From Chitinophagaceae bacterium (GTDB taxonomy: Bacteria > Bacteroidota > Bacteroidia > Chitinophagales > Chitinophagaceae): 64,000 nt of DNA. The DNA lies in contig JADKJV010000011.1 in NCBI GenBank assembly GCA_016720825.1, positions 62,001 to 126,000 on the forward strand, in the 5' to 3' direction. Shown here in pieces: positions 29,749-39,589 of this stretch (positions within the stretch are counted from its first letter, which is position 1; every line of letters starts with the position of its first letter). The translations under genes and the position numbers were made by a program. The notes beneath the pieces were generated by a model. That model had not been told where the DNA came from, did no database searches, and worked only from the letters and a program-made list of their open reading frames with translations.

Positions 29749-32131
29749 ATGGCTTTATATTACGTTCCTGTTTTAATCAGAAGTGACCGCTATTTTGTTG
29801 CAAGATTAGAAGAATACAAACGCGGGTCAGCTGATACTGTGAAATCTGATCTGGCTTATGCTGGTCTGGAACCAGTGAAGGCCGGGACGGATTTCAATTT
29901 TGTGATTCCTGCGGATGATCGTGTACTCACGCCGATCCTGACATTGGAAGACCCGGGTAAGATTGTCTTTAACCAGATGGCGCCATCGGAAAGACAGGAT
30001 ATTCCCCTGCGCGAGTGCCATGTTTCGCTGCGAAAAAGCCAGGATGGTTTTGAATTACTTGTTCGCCGCCAGGCAAGCTTTGCGGTGGAGACTTCGGCGG
30101 ATGAAGAAACGGGTATCCGGCTCGACTATTCCCCGGAACTGAAAAGGATCACCCTGGGTTATTATAAGTACAGGGCGGTGCCGACTGAACTGAATCTTTC
30201 GCTCGTACTCCAGCATCATGAAGGCGAAGAGTATTGCGGCAGCTTCCGTATCAATATTGTGCCGTCCGCACACGCACAACGTGTGGTAATTGATTTTGGC
30301 AGCGAAGCCAGCCAGATCGGTTATAAAAACTGTGGTCCGCAGTCGGCTGTTATTCCCTATGATATCCTGGAAAATATGATCAGCCGCCTGCAACTGACGG
30401 ATCCGGGTCATTCACGGAAGCGGGAAGATTTTCTCAATCATGAACCCGGCCAGCCCATGCTTTACCGAAGTTTTTATGCGGTGAAGAAAAAAATCCCGGC
30501 AGCAGCACGCAGCAGCTTCCCTTTTAATTTCAATGCCTCACCGGCTGATGATGAAATCCGGTTGTATATCACACGGCATGAAGTGTCAGCTACTGAACAG
30601 GCATTCCGCGATGATTACGAGATTATCCCAAACCTGAAACTGGGCATTGAAAAGAGCTTACAGCTTTCTTTCGGGGAACATACAGAAGATTACAGCATCC
30701 GTCTGCATAAAAAAGAACTGATCAGTGCTGTTTTGCTCCGGCTGCTCCGGCTGATGATCAGCACCAAACCGGCTTTCAGGCAGGGCGGGCTGATTGTGAC
30801 ATTGCTCGTTCCCAATATTTACACACAACATGATGTATTTGAACTGCTGAATGAATTGCGTTTCCGTACAGCAGATATGCTGGTATCGTTAGGTATCCTG
30901 CCGGGTGAATTACCTATGGAATATGAAACCATTTCAGAAAGCGATGCGGCTTTCATGGGTTACCAGCAAACGCATCCCGACCAGGTGAATTTATCAAACG
31001 GTGATATCGCCCTGGTGATTGATTGCGGAAAAGGCACCACGGATATTTCCATGGTACTGGCTGATGATAATGAAAACTATTCCAGTTTTTTCCGGACAGG
31101 TTTTGCCGGGGCTGGTAATGTACTGCTCTATGGATTTGCAGAAGATTTTCTCACGCAAACACTCAGGGCCATACCCGGCAACAATGATATTTCAGTCAGT
31201 GAATTCATCAACCGCCGGATACTGGCACAGAACCTGACAGGTGATGTGCTCAATTTTATCCAGCTGATGGAAGACCAGAAAAAAAGGTACAGCCAGCTGG
31301 CGATGGTGGGACTCACTGAATTCGCCAGGGTGGGAGAGACCTCCCTGCAATCAGAAAGGAATATCGGGAACCTGCACCGTGATCCTTCTACTTTGCTGGC
31401 GTATGCATCTGCCATCTTAAAAGACCGGAATATCCGCTTTTGTGCATTGTATTTTATCCAGTATAAAAGATGTGCTGACTAAAGACATCCGCCGCAGGAT
31501 CAAAGTGGTGATGCTGAGTGGCCGCGCCTTCTATTTCGATGAACTGAAAATAAAACTGGAAAGGGAATTGCAGAACCAGCTGGGAAAACAGGTGGCCGTA
31601 AAAACAGTTCCCCCCGGCCGTTCGGTGAACAATAAAAACGTTGCGATCCATGGTGCCTTCAGCGGTGCGTATAAGATTACTGATTTTACCGGTATCCCGA
31701 TTGATAAGAAAGAAGGGCTTTCTGCCAACAATGATGTGTTGAATAATAACATGTACCTCTACCGCGGTATTAAAATTGAACCGGGTAATGATATCCTGTA
31801 CAATGCATCTGTAGTGCGGAGGAATAACCAGGAGCTGCGGTCATTCAAAAACAAGACGGTGGATATTTATTTCACACGCGACAATATCTACCTGCGCCTC
31901 ATGGAAAACCAGCGCGTACGGGATGTGCGTTCCCTGTACAGCATTTTATGTTCAGTAACAGAAACCAGTTCCCCGATTCAGGATCTCAAAGCCATTTCCA
32001 TGTTCCCGGGTTACCAGGGTGAGATGGCATCTATTGAAGCGGTATACCGGGATGTGGCAGGTGAAAACCAGCTTGCTGTTCCGGAACCCGTTAAAAAGAA
32101 ACAAGGCATCCTGGCATTTTTTCATTTATAA
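29749..32131 (+). CDS. large actin/Hsp70-superfamily ATPase, frameshifted
   Basis: Frames 29749-31482 and 31442-32131 make one ~793-residue protein; CTTTTG near 31443 has one T too many (NIRF-VHCILSSIKDV when corrected). About 1-175 is a beta-rich N-terminal domain with no known match. Then come the actin-fold signatures: phosphate-1 VVIDFGSEASQIGYK (Asp182), phosphate-2 ALVIDCGKGTTDISMV (Asp425) and adenosine motif VVMLSGRAFYF (about 586-596). The 240-residue gap between phosphate loops is longer than in DnaK or MreB, so it holds inserts. Length and motifs exclude MreB, FtsA and canonical DnaK. No signal or membrane helix. The next two genes follow at 16 bases and by overlap, so it is in one operon with a coiled-coil membrane protein and a wall synthase. 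Confidence 0.8.
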
Positions 32132-32147
32132 AGATTAACCTATCCTC

Positions 32148-33155
32148 ATGCGGAAAATAATATTACTATCCCTTACGGCCTGGCTGATGTACAGCACTGC
32201 ACAGGCGCAGCCTGCTCCAAACCGGCATATCCGGATTGTAGACACACTGACGCCACTGGAACGTTCAACCCGGAACCCGGTAATCCTTCAGGCTGAACTT
32301 GATTCACTCATCAAAGAATATAATACGGCTAACCCCGTAACAAACCTGCAGCAAAACCCTGTACAGGACGCCGTAAAAAAAGAAACAACAGATAATGCAA
32401 ACCTGATCATGCTGCTCGGTGCTGTGATCACCGGTTTACTGCTGTGGATCATTTACCGGCAGGGCCGCCAGCAACAGGCTATTAAAAAATGGCTTCCTGC
32501 TGCCAGTGTGAAGAACACAACCCTGCATGCGAAAGATCAAAACACCAAAGGGAAAAACGGCCAGGTATCTGTTGAAACAAAAATCAGTGACCTGCATGCG
32601 GAGATCCATAAGCTCAGCCGGGAGAATGAAGGCCTGAGCCGGGTGATCAAAGAGTATAATGGTATACAACACGAATATGAATCACTGCGGCACGGAATGC
32701 TGAAAGCGTATAAAGTCAGGAATTACCCCGGGAATACAGATGCCGTGGAAGAACATGATGCCATGCAGACTGTGCTCGATACAGAAAGTGCCGTCGCCCG
32801 GTATGCGTATGAAAAATTCCTGCAACCGGTATTGAAAATCATGGATGATCACAAGAACAGCCCGGCAAAGATTCCTGCAGCTGAGAGTGAGAAATTGCTG
32901 GACTTGCTCGTATCACTTTCCCTGTTATATATTGAATACCTCTACCTGCGTGTCAATGAACTGGCCATTGGCGGTAAGATGGTGGAACGGATCAAAGGAT
33001 TTGCCAACGGGAAAGGCCCTGATCCCGCATCGTTAAAAAAACTTGACACCGAATTTGGAAGCCGTGCACTGGTGCTGCGCATGGCCCTCGATAAATTCAG
33101 GCTTAAACAACTCAGTTACCCTGTTTTTGATGAAACCAATCTGAACCATTCATGA
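32148..33155 (+). CDS. bitopic coiled-coil protein linking ATPase and wall synthase genes
   Basis: 335 residues. Sec signal about 1-21 (ending AQAQ), a ~65-residue outer part with SLIKEYN and Asn/Gln-rich stretches, one membrane helix about 85-103 (LIMLLGAVITGLLLWIIY), a basic stop-transfer stretch, then a cytosolic tail. The tail carries a coiled coil about 145-185 (ISDLHAEIHKLSRENEGLSRVIKE) and a helical bundle to the end. Thus it faces both sides of the membrane, as RodZ and similar adaptors do, although it lacks RodZ's helix-turn-helix. Its TGA overlaps the ATGA start of the next gene, implying coupled translation. Family unknown. Confidence 0.78.
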   Translation: MRKIILLSLTAWLMYSTAQAQPAPNRHIRIVDTLTPLERSTRNPVILQAELDSLIKEYNTANPVTNLQQNPVQDAVKKETTDNANLIMLLGAVITGLLLWIIYRQGRQQQAIKKWLPAASVKNTTLHAKDQNTKGKNGQVSVETKISDLHAEIHKLSRENEGLSRVIKEYNGIQHEYESLRHGMLKAYKVRNYPGNTDAVEEHDAMQTVLDTESAVARYAYEKFLQPVLKIMDDHKNSPAKIPAAESEKLLDLLVSLSLLYIEYLYLRVNELAIGGKMVERIKGFANGKGPDPASLKKLDTEFGSRALVLRMALDKFRLKQLSYPVFDETNLNHS

Positions 33156-36100
33156 TGAACACCCTGATCCGTTTCGTATCCAGTCTTAGTTTTTTATACC
33201 TGTTTACGATTTTGCTCCTGCTCGTCTACGGTCTCTTCTATTACCGGAGATTCGTAAGGGGTGGAAACCAACCCAGGCATTTTCCCTGGGTATTTCTCAG
33301 TGCGGGAATAGCCTGCCTGGGTTTCCTGTATGTTAATTTCCATGCGCCGTTGTCGCTGCATTCAGTCAGCAACCTCGATCACCATTTTATACGTCATGAA
33401 GGATTCCGCGTGAACAGTTCCATAGAACTGGGCCGTACGGATACCGTTAATTTTCCGGGTAAGACCTATAACCATTTTACATTTTCCCGGAAAGCAGACC
33501 AGCTGGAAATTAATTCCGCTTATGCTGAAGAACCTTTTTATGTAAATACCGGGAACAAGTACCAGATCGCTTCGGTGAATTACCCGGCTAACGGACATTC
33601 CATATCGCTGAAAGCTGATACGCTGCAGGTGCGTTGTGCCGCGGAAAATGATTCCGTATTTGTATTAACCGTAAATGGACAGTCGTTCCGCAGCAGCGGC
33701 AAAAATATCCGCAAAGCATCATCCGCGTGGATGTTATTCAGGGATGAAACAACTTTCATCAATTCCCCTTTTTATACCAGCGACCGGTTGATGGCGGCCC
33801 TGAAACAGGTGTACCTGCTGCGTGACCATGTAACCAGGGATGAGGCAGGTCCTTTGAAATATTTTCTTTCTTCAAAATTATTCCAGCTTGCTTCTTCTGT
33901 TGCAGTTGATGGACAGCCCAAAACAAAAGCAGATGCAGCATTCAAAGTAATCGTAGCTGACCAGGCCAAACTCGCCTGGGGCATTGGTTTCCTGGATAAC
34001 AACCGGAACCAGTTCCGGGTATCTTTTACCGGTGAACATGCATTCAACTTGCAGAATCAATATCCGGTGTCTTATCCGCTCACTGCAGAAAACAGGGAAC
34101 AGTGGGAGCCGCATACAGTCCAGAAATTCCTGGTATCAGATGAAAAAGATTTAGTGGGTATGCCGGGTGTGTTTACCGAAGGCTTTATGTTCAGTGCTTT
34201 CCCGGGCGATGCCAGTGTAGATTTTGCGCCATTATTACTCAGCTACCAGTTAGGACCCGCCGGTCAATCACCTGCGTGGAAAGCCAGCAGCCTGGGACAA
34301 CCATTAACCGCGGTGCAGACGGGAAAAGACCAGTTGCTGTTACCGGCACTGTCCGGGAATTTCCAATGGTATTTCACGATACGTGATTCATTCCAGTGGC
34401 AGCTGGGGTCGCGGATCGTGCCACCCGCACAATGGCAGATGATGATCTTCGGTTCCCTGCTGTTTTTTATCATTCTCGTATTTGGCGGTTCACTGGTGAA
34501 ACCGTCGCGGCAACTAAGCTGGATCTGGCAGTTATTATCAGTGGTCACACTGGTATTACTGACCACCCGTTTTTTCCTGTACTGGCGCTATAAAAGTTTT
34601 CCGCCGTATGAAGGCCTCGACCTGCCTTCACTCCAGCAGCTGAACAGTTTCTGGAATTTTGGCGTAGTCATTCTCGCTGCATTATTCATGGGATTGGTTT
34701 TTGGTTTTGGATTCCTGAAATATACATGGATCAGCATCCGTAAAAAAACAGCTTCCATTTTCCACAGGCATTACCAGTCGCCCGATCCTGAATCCGGTAT
34801 CCCGGAAATTGACAGGATCAGCGAAAGGATAGAAGGACGTATGAGCCGCAGCGCTGCCGGCAGCCGCAATATATTTTTTGGTGCCTGGATACTGGTGCTC
34901 ATTACTGGAGGGGCTGTGGCAGCCATCAGCCATTTTGAACCCAGTACCTGCCGTCACCTCGCTATCGGACTGATGATTGCGTATTTCCTTTTCTCATTTA
35001 TCTCATACAAATTTTCGCCTTTGGTGAAACCGGCTGACCAAAGCTGGTGGAATATTTCAACAGGGAAAATCTCAGATATTATTATCAGCAACCCGGTAAA
35101 GCTGCTGTTGTCCATCAGCCTGCTTGGTTTATTTGCTTTCGTGGATATCGGTTTCGCCATTGTATTCCTGAATTTCCTGCTGTTTAATGAAGCATTCCTT
35201 TGCATCAATTACGCCTTTGCCGGTTTATCTGCCGGCAGCGACCGCAATGCCCGGTATTTTGGGGCAGCCGGATTGATCTACACGCTACTCTTTATTTTCA
35301 ATCTGCTTGCAGGCCCTTATCTTTTCCGCTACCTGCTTACCATGCCGGAATTATTATACATGATGGCGTATGCAGGCTTTGCACTGATGATGGCCTATCT
35401 CGTTACCAGGCTCATGCACCGCCAGCGGGGTTTGCGTAAAACGCTGGGCGGACTCGCTACCGCAATTGGTTTATTCATGGCGGCCTTTTTATTCTTTCCC
35501 AAACAACGCATATTGGATAAGGCCTCTCTTACCCGATACCGCATTGATGTAATGACGATGCCGGTTGACCAGGTGATTGAAACCGCTTACCAGGAAGGGA
35601 AAACCTATGAGCCCGTTATCAGGGCCGCACAAAACCAGTGGTTCATCAATACATTTATTGGTGTAAAAAATAATCCTGCAGTGAACCAGGCAGGCTTCCA
35701 TTTATTACCGCATGCACCGCAGAATAAAGGTGCTCGGTATAATGCACAGGCCACCGACCTGGTGACCAGCCGTTTTTTTATTGCGGAACATGGTAAGTGG
35801 TCGGTCTTGTTGTATGTGTTGCTGCTCATGCTGCCCGGGGCACTGCTCGCTTCATTTTATAAACTCTATCCTGATTTCACCAATCGGATTAATGGCAATT
35901 ACCCGGTTATTACATTGGGATTTTCTTTATTGAATTATTTACTGATGACAGCCTTGCTGGTGATACTGGCTGCCACCGGTCGTTATATTTTCTTCGGACA
36001 GGACCTGCCGTTTGGCAGTATCCTCAGTAAACAATCCATCCTGTTCCCGGCTTTCATCCTGCTGGCTGCTGTTTGGTTGTTTAAAAAGATTCCGCTGGAA

Positions 36101-38431
36101 CATTATCCCAACCGTAAAAAAATACTGCCCGGTGCGGTTGTGTTTACCGGACTTGCATTCCTGCTTGTATTTGTGAATCCTGTATATAATAAGGACAAAG
36201 AATTCCGCGTGGCTGATTTGGCGAAGGACATGGATAATTTTATCCAGGCCAGGCTGCAGCCGGTCATGGATTACTTTGATACATCCAGGTCAAGCAGGCG
36301 ATTACCCATGGGTGCGAAGGACCGTTTATTCAGTGATTCAGTCCGCATATTATTAAACACAGAAAGCATGACAGATGCCGGACGTTTCTTCCGCCATGAA
36401 ATGGAAGCCTATTCCCGTTCCGGTTTCAGCCGCCACCTCGATGCCAACCGGTTATTGTATCTCGATCTGCATGCAGGTCATCCGCAACTGGCCGTAAATG
36501 ATAATTACTTCAGGGTGGAACCTCCACCGCATTTGCAGCAATACTGGACGGGCAATGTGCTCGGTGATACGGTGAATTATAACCTCACTGCCTGGCAAAC
36601 CAATACCGGCAAATGGCAAACACTGCGGATAGAAGAATCTGACAGCGGACAGGTGAAAAACCTGGCGGATCATTTCCAGTTGGTTTATCGTCCGGCTACT
36701 TCAAACGCCGCATCGGGAACAATACTGATCAACAACAATGCTCCTGCTGTACTTACAGCTGCTGATGGTAAACAACGGAGCCTGAAAATCCATGACAGCA
36801 TTTTCCTTACCAATCCCGGCCATTGGGTGATCAGTGATTCACTTACGGGTGAATGGATGATCAGCGCTTCACCGGATGCATTCATGAAAAATTATTATGT
36901 AAATGGAAGCCGGTTTTATGTATATCCGATGGGGAGTGATTTTATCTGGGCCCGGAATTTCGCGGAATCGGTGGCACCGGAATATACTGCCCGGGGACAG
37001 ATGCATGAGCATGTGTTTCTGTCTCTCGATGCCGTGCTGATGGATTCTCTGCACCAGCGCATGGCGGTTATGATGAAGACGGATACTGCCTATAAAAAAG
37101 GAGCGGAGTATGCGATCAGTATCGCAGATGGTAACGGACGGCTGATTGCCTTGCCTGATTTTATCAGCGGACTCGACCGGCCTGATCCGAATGATAAAGC
37201 AACATTCAACAAAGCCCTGCAGGGCGAAAACGGTTTGATCTCCCAGTCATTGCTCCGCAAGGAAATCGGGAATATCAATATGCTGCGGCTGAATCCGGGA
37301 CCGGGTTCCACGTTAAAACCGATTGTATTCTCTGCCATAGCCTCCCAGCTAAAAATGGATTGGGATGCTTTTGCCGCTGAAGGTTTTTCTGTGAAGCAGC
37401 AATATTACGGCGGCGAGAAAGTTGCTGAGTATGATTTCGAAAAAAACAACGGGCGTATCAGCAAAGTGACAGATTATATCCGTTACTCCGATAACTATTA
37501 CCACTCCAATTTACTGTTACTGGGTTCTTATCCCCGGCAGCCGGTACAACAATTGCTGGCATCATTCACCCAGCAAAACCCGGATGGTGGTTTCCACTGG
37601 CCGCGTTTTTCTTACCAGGGCCATGAATACTGGCTGAATGGTTTTGAAAACTGGCCCGGCTACCGGAATGGGGAAACCCATTTCGGGGATGACAGCTCCT
37701 TTATTTCTGTTGGTCTCGTGAATAATTATGGCATTGATACCCGCGACAGCAAAAAAGGTTTCGACCGTTTCTGCACGGCCTATGATTCCCTCTTGTTCAG
37801 GGATGCCTGCAGGAATTCGGGTTACCTGCTGCCTGAGTTTGCACTTTTTGACCAGACTGGACTGGGTATTGATCACCATAAACCCAATGAAGTATTCATG
37901 TCCTGTTTCCGCGGGCATGTAAAAGGCAGCAGCCAGGTGATGATACCTCCTGTAAAAATGCTGGATGCATTCGGCAAGCTGGTGAGCCAGAACAGGAACT
38001 ACACGCTCACGCTGAATCCATGGGCAGCAACGGTACCCATGAATCCGTTTAAAGTGGATGAATCTATTTCTTACAATGATTATCTCTCCATCGTCAGGGA
38101 AAATATTTTTGAAGGCATGGAGCAGGCTTTGTACAGCGGAACAGCTGCAAGGCTTGGCAGTTTACTGAAAGGCGGAAGCCCCTATTTCTATTATGTCAAA
38201 ACCGGCACCACCGGCGATGATGAAAAAAATGCGAAGTCAAAGCTGTTTGTGATTGTGATTTCCAAAAAAGACATTTCAGATCCTTCGTATAATTTCAGGA
38301 AGAATAAATTCTTTACGATCTATTTCACATCGCAGAACGGGCCGGCAAAACAGAATGAGGAATTCCAGCGGAGTATAATCAGGCTGGTGGAGTCATCGTC
38401 AGTGTTTAAGAAATATATGAGCGGGGAGTAG
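33152..38431 (+). CDS. giant membrane protein: SEDS-like region fused to a penicillin-binding transpeptidase
   Basis: 1759 residues in one frame. Two membrane helices (about 10-30, 46-62), a large outer beta-rich domain (about 63-425), a polytopic region (about 428-1000, roughly a dozen helices), then a long outer C-terminal part. In the polytopic part HLLPHAPQ...TD868-869...AEHGKWSVLL resembles the P-TDF-EE-G loop of RodA/FtsW glycosyltransferases, but the usual WkDPlGaGYQ loop is poorly kept, so polymerase activity is uncertain. The C-terminal transpeptidase has all three active-site motifs: S1386-T-L-K1389, S1446-D-N1448 and K1683-T-G-T. The SxN-KTG distance (about 237) exceeds that of class B PBPs, so it carries an insert. 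It would cross-link, and maybe polymerise, peptidoglycan. It ends an operon with an actin-like ATPase. Confidence 0.82.
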   Translation: MMNTLIRFVSSLSFLYLFTILLLLVYGLFYYRRFVRGGNQPRHFPWVFLSAGIACLGFLYVNFHAPLSLHSVSNLDHHFIRHEGFRVNSSIELGRTDTVNFPGKTYNHFTFSRKADQLEINSAYAEEPFYVNTGNKYQIASVNYPANGHSISLKADTLQVRCAAENDSVFVLTVNGQSFRSSGKNIRKASSAWMLFRDETTFINSPFYTSDRLMAALKQVYLLRDHVTRDEAGPLKYFLSSKLFQLASSVAVDGQPKTKADAAFKVIVADQAKLAWGIGFLDNNRNQFRVSFTGEHAFNLQNQYPVSYPLTAENREQWEPHTVQKFLVSDEKDLVGMPGVFTEGFMFSAFPGDASVDFAPLLLSYQLGPAGQSPAWKASSLGQPLTAVQTGKDQLLLPALSGNFQWYFTIRDSFQWQLGSRIVPPAQWQMMIFGSLLFFIILVFGGSLVKPSRQLSWIWQLLSVVTLVLLTTRFFLYWRYKSFPPYEGLDLPSLQQLNSFWNFGVVILAALFMGLVFGFGFLKYTWISIRKKTASIFHRHYQSPDPESGIPEIDRISERIEGRMSRSAAGSRNIFFGAWILVLITGGAVAAISHFEPSTCRHLAIGLMIAYFLFSFISYKFSPLVKPADQSWWNISTGKISDIIISNPVKLLLSISLLGLFAFVDIGFAIVFLNFLLFNEAFLCINYAFAGLSAGSDRNARYFGAAGLIYTLLFIFNLLAGPYLFRYLLTMPELLYMMAYAGFALMMAYLVTRLMHRQRGLRKTLGGLATAIGLFMAAFLFFPKQRILDKASLTRYRIDVMTMPVDQVIETAYQEGKTYEPVIRAAQNQWFINTFIGVKNNPAVNQAGFHLLPHAPQNKGARYNAQATDLVTSRFFIAEHGKWSVLLYVLLLMLPGALLASFYKLYPDFTNRINGNYPVITLGFSLLNYLLMTALLVILAATGRYIFFGQDLPFGSILSKQSILFPAFILLAAVWLFKKIPLEHYPNRKKILPGAVVFTGLAFLLVFVNPVYNKDKEFRVADLAKDMDNFIQARLQPVMDYFDTSRSSRRLPMGAKDRLFSDSVRILLNTESMTDAGRFFRHEMEAYSRSGFSRHLDANRLLYLDLHAGHPQLAVNDNYFRVEPPPHLQQYWTGNVLGDTVNYNLTAWQTNTGKWQTLRIEESDSGQVKNLADHFQLVYRPATSNAASGTILINNNAPAVLTAADGKQRSLKIHDSIFLTNPGHWVISDSLTGEWMISASPDAFMKNYYVNGSRFYVYPMGSDFIWARNFAESVAPEYTARGQMHEHVFLSLDAVLMDSLHQRMAVMMKTDTAYKKGAEYAISIADGNGRLIALPDFISGLDRPDPNDKATFNKALQGENGLISQSLLRKEIGNINMLRLNPGPGSTLKPIVFSAIASQLKMDWDAFAAEGFSVKQQYYGGEKVAEYDFEKNNGRISKVTDYIRYSDNYYHSNLLLLGSYPRQPVQQLLASFTQQNPDGGFHWPRFSYQGHEYWLNGFENWPGYRNGETHFGDDSSFISVGLVNNYGIDTRDSKKGFDRFCTAYDSLLFRDACRNSGYLLPEFALFDQTGLGIDHHKPNEVFMSCFRGHVKGSSQVMIPPVKMLDAFGKLVSQNRNYTLTLNPWAATVPMNPFKVDESISYNDYLSIVRENIFEGMEQALYSGTAARLGSLLKGGSPYFYYVKTGTTGDDEKNAKSKLFVIVISKKDISDPSYNFRKNKFFTIYFTSQNGPAKQNEEFQRSIIRLVESSSVFKKYMSGE

Positions 38432-38552
38432 TTTTTTACCACAAGGTGCACAATGAAATACCACAATATTCACAAAGAAGACCTTAGTGGCCCTTGCGTG
38501 CCCGCCGAAGCGTAGGTGGGTGTATTTATTTGTGCCCTTTGTGGTTAAAAAA
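38432..38552. repeat. hairpin repeat element (ACCACAAAG family), copy 1
   Basis: The ends TTTTTTACCACAAGGTGCACAA (written in part: TTACCACAAGGTGCACAA, ending 38453) and TTTGTGCCCTTTGTGGTTAA (about 38530-38548) are imperfect inverted copies, enclosing about 75 bases. The same end words occur in the element at 42865-42953. It fills the gap between the wall synthase and DinB stop codons and might serve as a bidirectional transcription stop. Confidence 0.6.
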
Positions 38553-39014
38553 TCACCATTCCCACAACCCAAACTTCACTTTGTCTTCTATTTTTTCCCC
38601 GCTCAGTTTCAACGTCAGCAGCATATTCCCCCGGTGATGCGCCTCATGCGCTATCAGGTAAGTTATAAAAGGAATCAGTCCGTTTTTAAATCCACTCAGT
38701 TTCCCGATATGATGGTCCCATGACCAATGGATAAGTGCTTCAATGACTGCAGCAGATTCTATCAGCATAGCCCTCGTTTGCTTGCGGTTATACACAGCCG
38801 TTTTCTCCACCGGTTTTAATTTCTTATCCAGTTTCTTGCCGCAGATGTCGAGCCAGGAAGCCCGCACTTTATGGAGGTGGAGCCATTGGTCACCGATGGT
38901 CCGGCCGCCGCGGGTACTCATGGTTTTTTGCATGCCCCCATCGCTGGTGGCATCGTAGAGAAGGAGATTTTTTTGCTGGCTGGTTTGCCAGGCTTGCAGG
39001 AGTTGTTCTTTCAT
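38553..39014 (-). CDS. DinB-superfamily protein
   Basis: 153 residues, about the size of DinB/YfiT four-helix metalloproteins. The third metal-ligand motif is clear (LIAHEAHHRGNMLL), with a likely first ligand His near LHLHKVRASW and a middle one in HWSWDHHIGKL. Members bind Ni or Zn; some are thiol (bacillithiol/mycothiol) transferases, many are uncharacterised. Cytosolic. Its N-terminus is 58 bases from the DUF1573 gene stop, with a terminator between, so it is a separate unit. Confidence 0.85.
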   Translation of the reverse strand: MKEQLLQAWQTSQQKNLLLYDATSDGGMQKTMSTRGGRTIGDQWLHLHKVRASWLDICGKKLDKKLKPVEKTAVYNRKQTRAMLIESAAVIEALIHWSWDHHIGKLSGFKNGLIPFITYLIAHEAHHRGNMLLTLKLSGEKIEDKVKFGLWEW

Positions 39015-39039
39015 GACCAGGGCTTTAGTTCATGAATAT

Positions 39040-39070
39040 AAAAAATCCCCGCAGGAATTCACCTGCGGGG
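39040..39070 (-). terminator. intrinsic terminator of the DUF1573 pair
   Basis: Perfect 9-base stem CCCCGCAGG (39047-39055) / CCTGCGGGG (39062-39070) with a six-base loop; on the minus strand it is followed by a T run (A run 39040-39045). It begins two bases after the stop codon of the gene at 39072. Confidence 0.88.
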
Positions 39071-39071
39071 A

Positions 39072-39578
39072 CTATATTTTTATCCTGTGTGGTTTAGTTC
39101 TGTGTTTCGCCTCAGCCCTGTTTTGAGTAGCGGCTGCTGGTTTGGGATTCGATTTTGCGTTATTAGAACCTTTTTCTTTAACCCATACATCATACGCTTC
39201 TGCAGTCATAACCTCACCGGTAATATGCACGGTTTTGGGTTGATCAGCACCTGCGAGTTTGATATATACGTCTTTGTTGATCGGGCCAACAGCAGCAGCA
39301 TTGTACTGTACTTTCAGTTTTACGGTTTTACCGGGCTGGATGGGTTCAACGATTTTTTCAGGAGTGGTACAACCACAGCTTGCCCAGGTATTTTCAACTA
39401 CGATCGCTTCTTTAGTTTTGTTGGTAAGCTGGAATTCATACGTAACAGGGTTATTCTGTTTCACTTTACCAAAATCATGTGTTGCCTGGTTAACGGCAAT
39501 CATGCTGTCAGCCTTGGACTGACCCATTACTCCAAGAGTACAAACAAAAGCAGCGGCGAGTAAAAAGATTTTCTTCAT
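39072..39578 (-). CDS. DUF1573 secreted protein (second of pair)
   Basis: 168 residues with a Sec signal (about 1-19, ending VMGQ) and one DUF1573 beta-sandwich (about 28-125) with the family hallmark WASCGCTTPE. DUF1573 proteins are exported, ASPM/MSP-like immunoglobulin folds of unknown function, common in Bacteroidota. The basic tail (AEAKHRTKPHRIKI) runs to within two bases of the terminator stem. Inserting one G near 39106 would instead give AEAETQN and a TAA about 15 bases earlier, so the tail may be an artefact of another missing base; uncertain. Starts 11 bases after its sister gene. Confidence 0.88.
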   Translation of the reverse strand: MKKIFLLAAAFVCTLGVMGQSKADSMIAVNQATHDFGKVKQNNPVTYEFQLTNKTKEAIVVENTWASCGCTTPEKIVEPIQPGKTVKLKVQYNAAAVGPINKDVYIKLAGADQPKTVHITGEVMTAEAYDVWVKEKGSNNAKSNPKPAAATQNRAEAKHRTKPHRIKI

Positions 39579-39589
39579 GGTTTACGAGT

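Noticed and set aside
29749..32131. MreB, FtsA or DnaK
   Set aside because: About 793 residues with a large N-terminal domain and long insert; motif spacing fits none of these.
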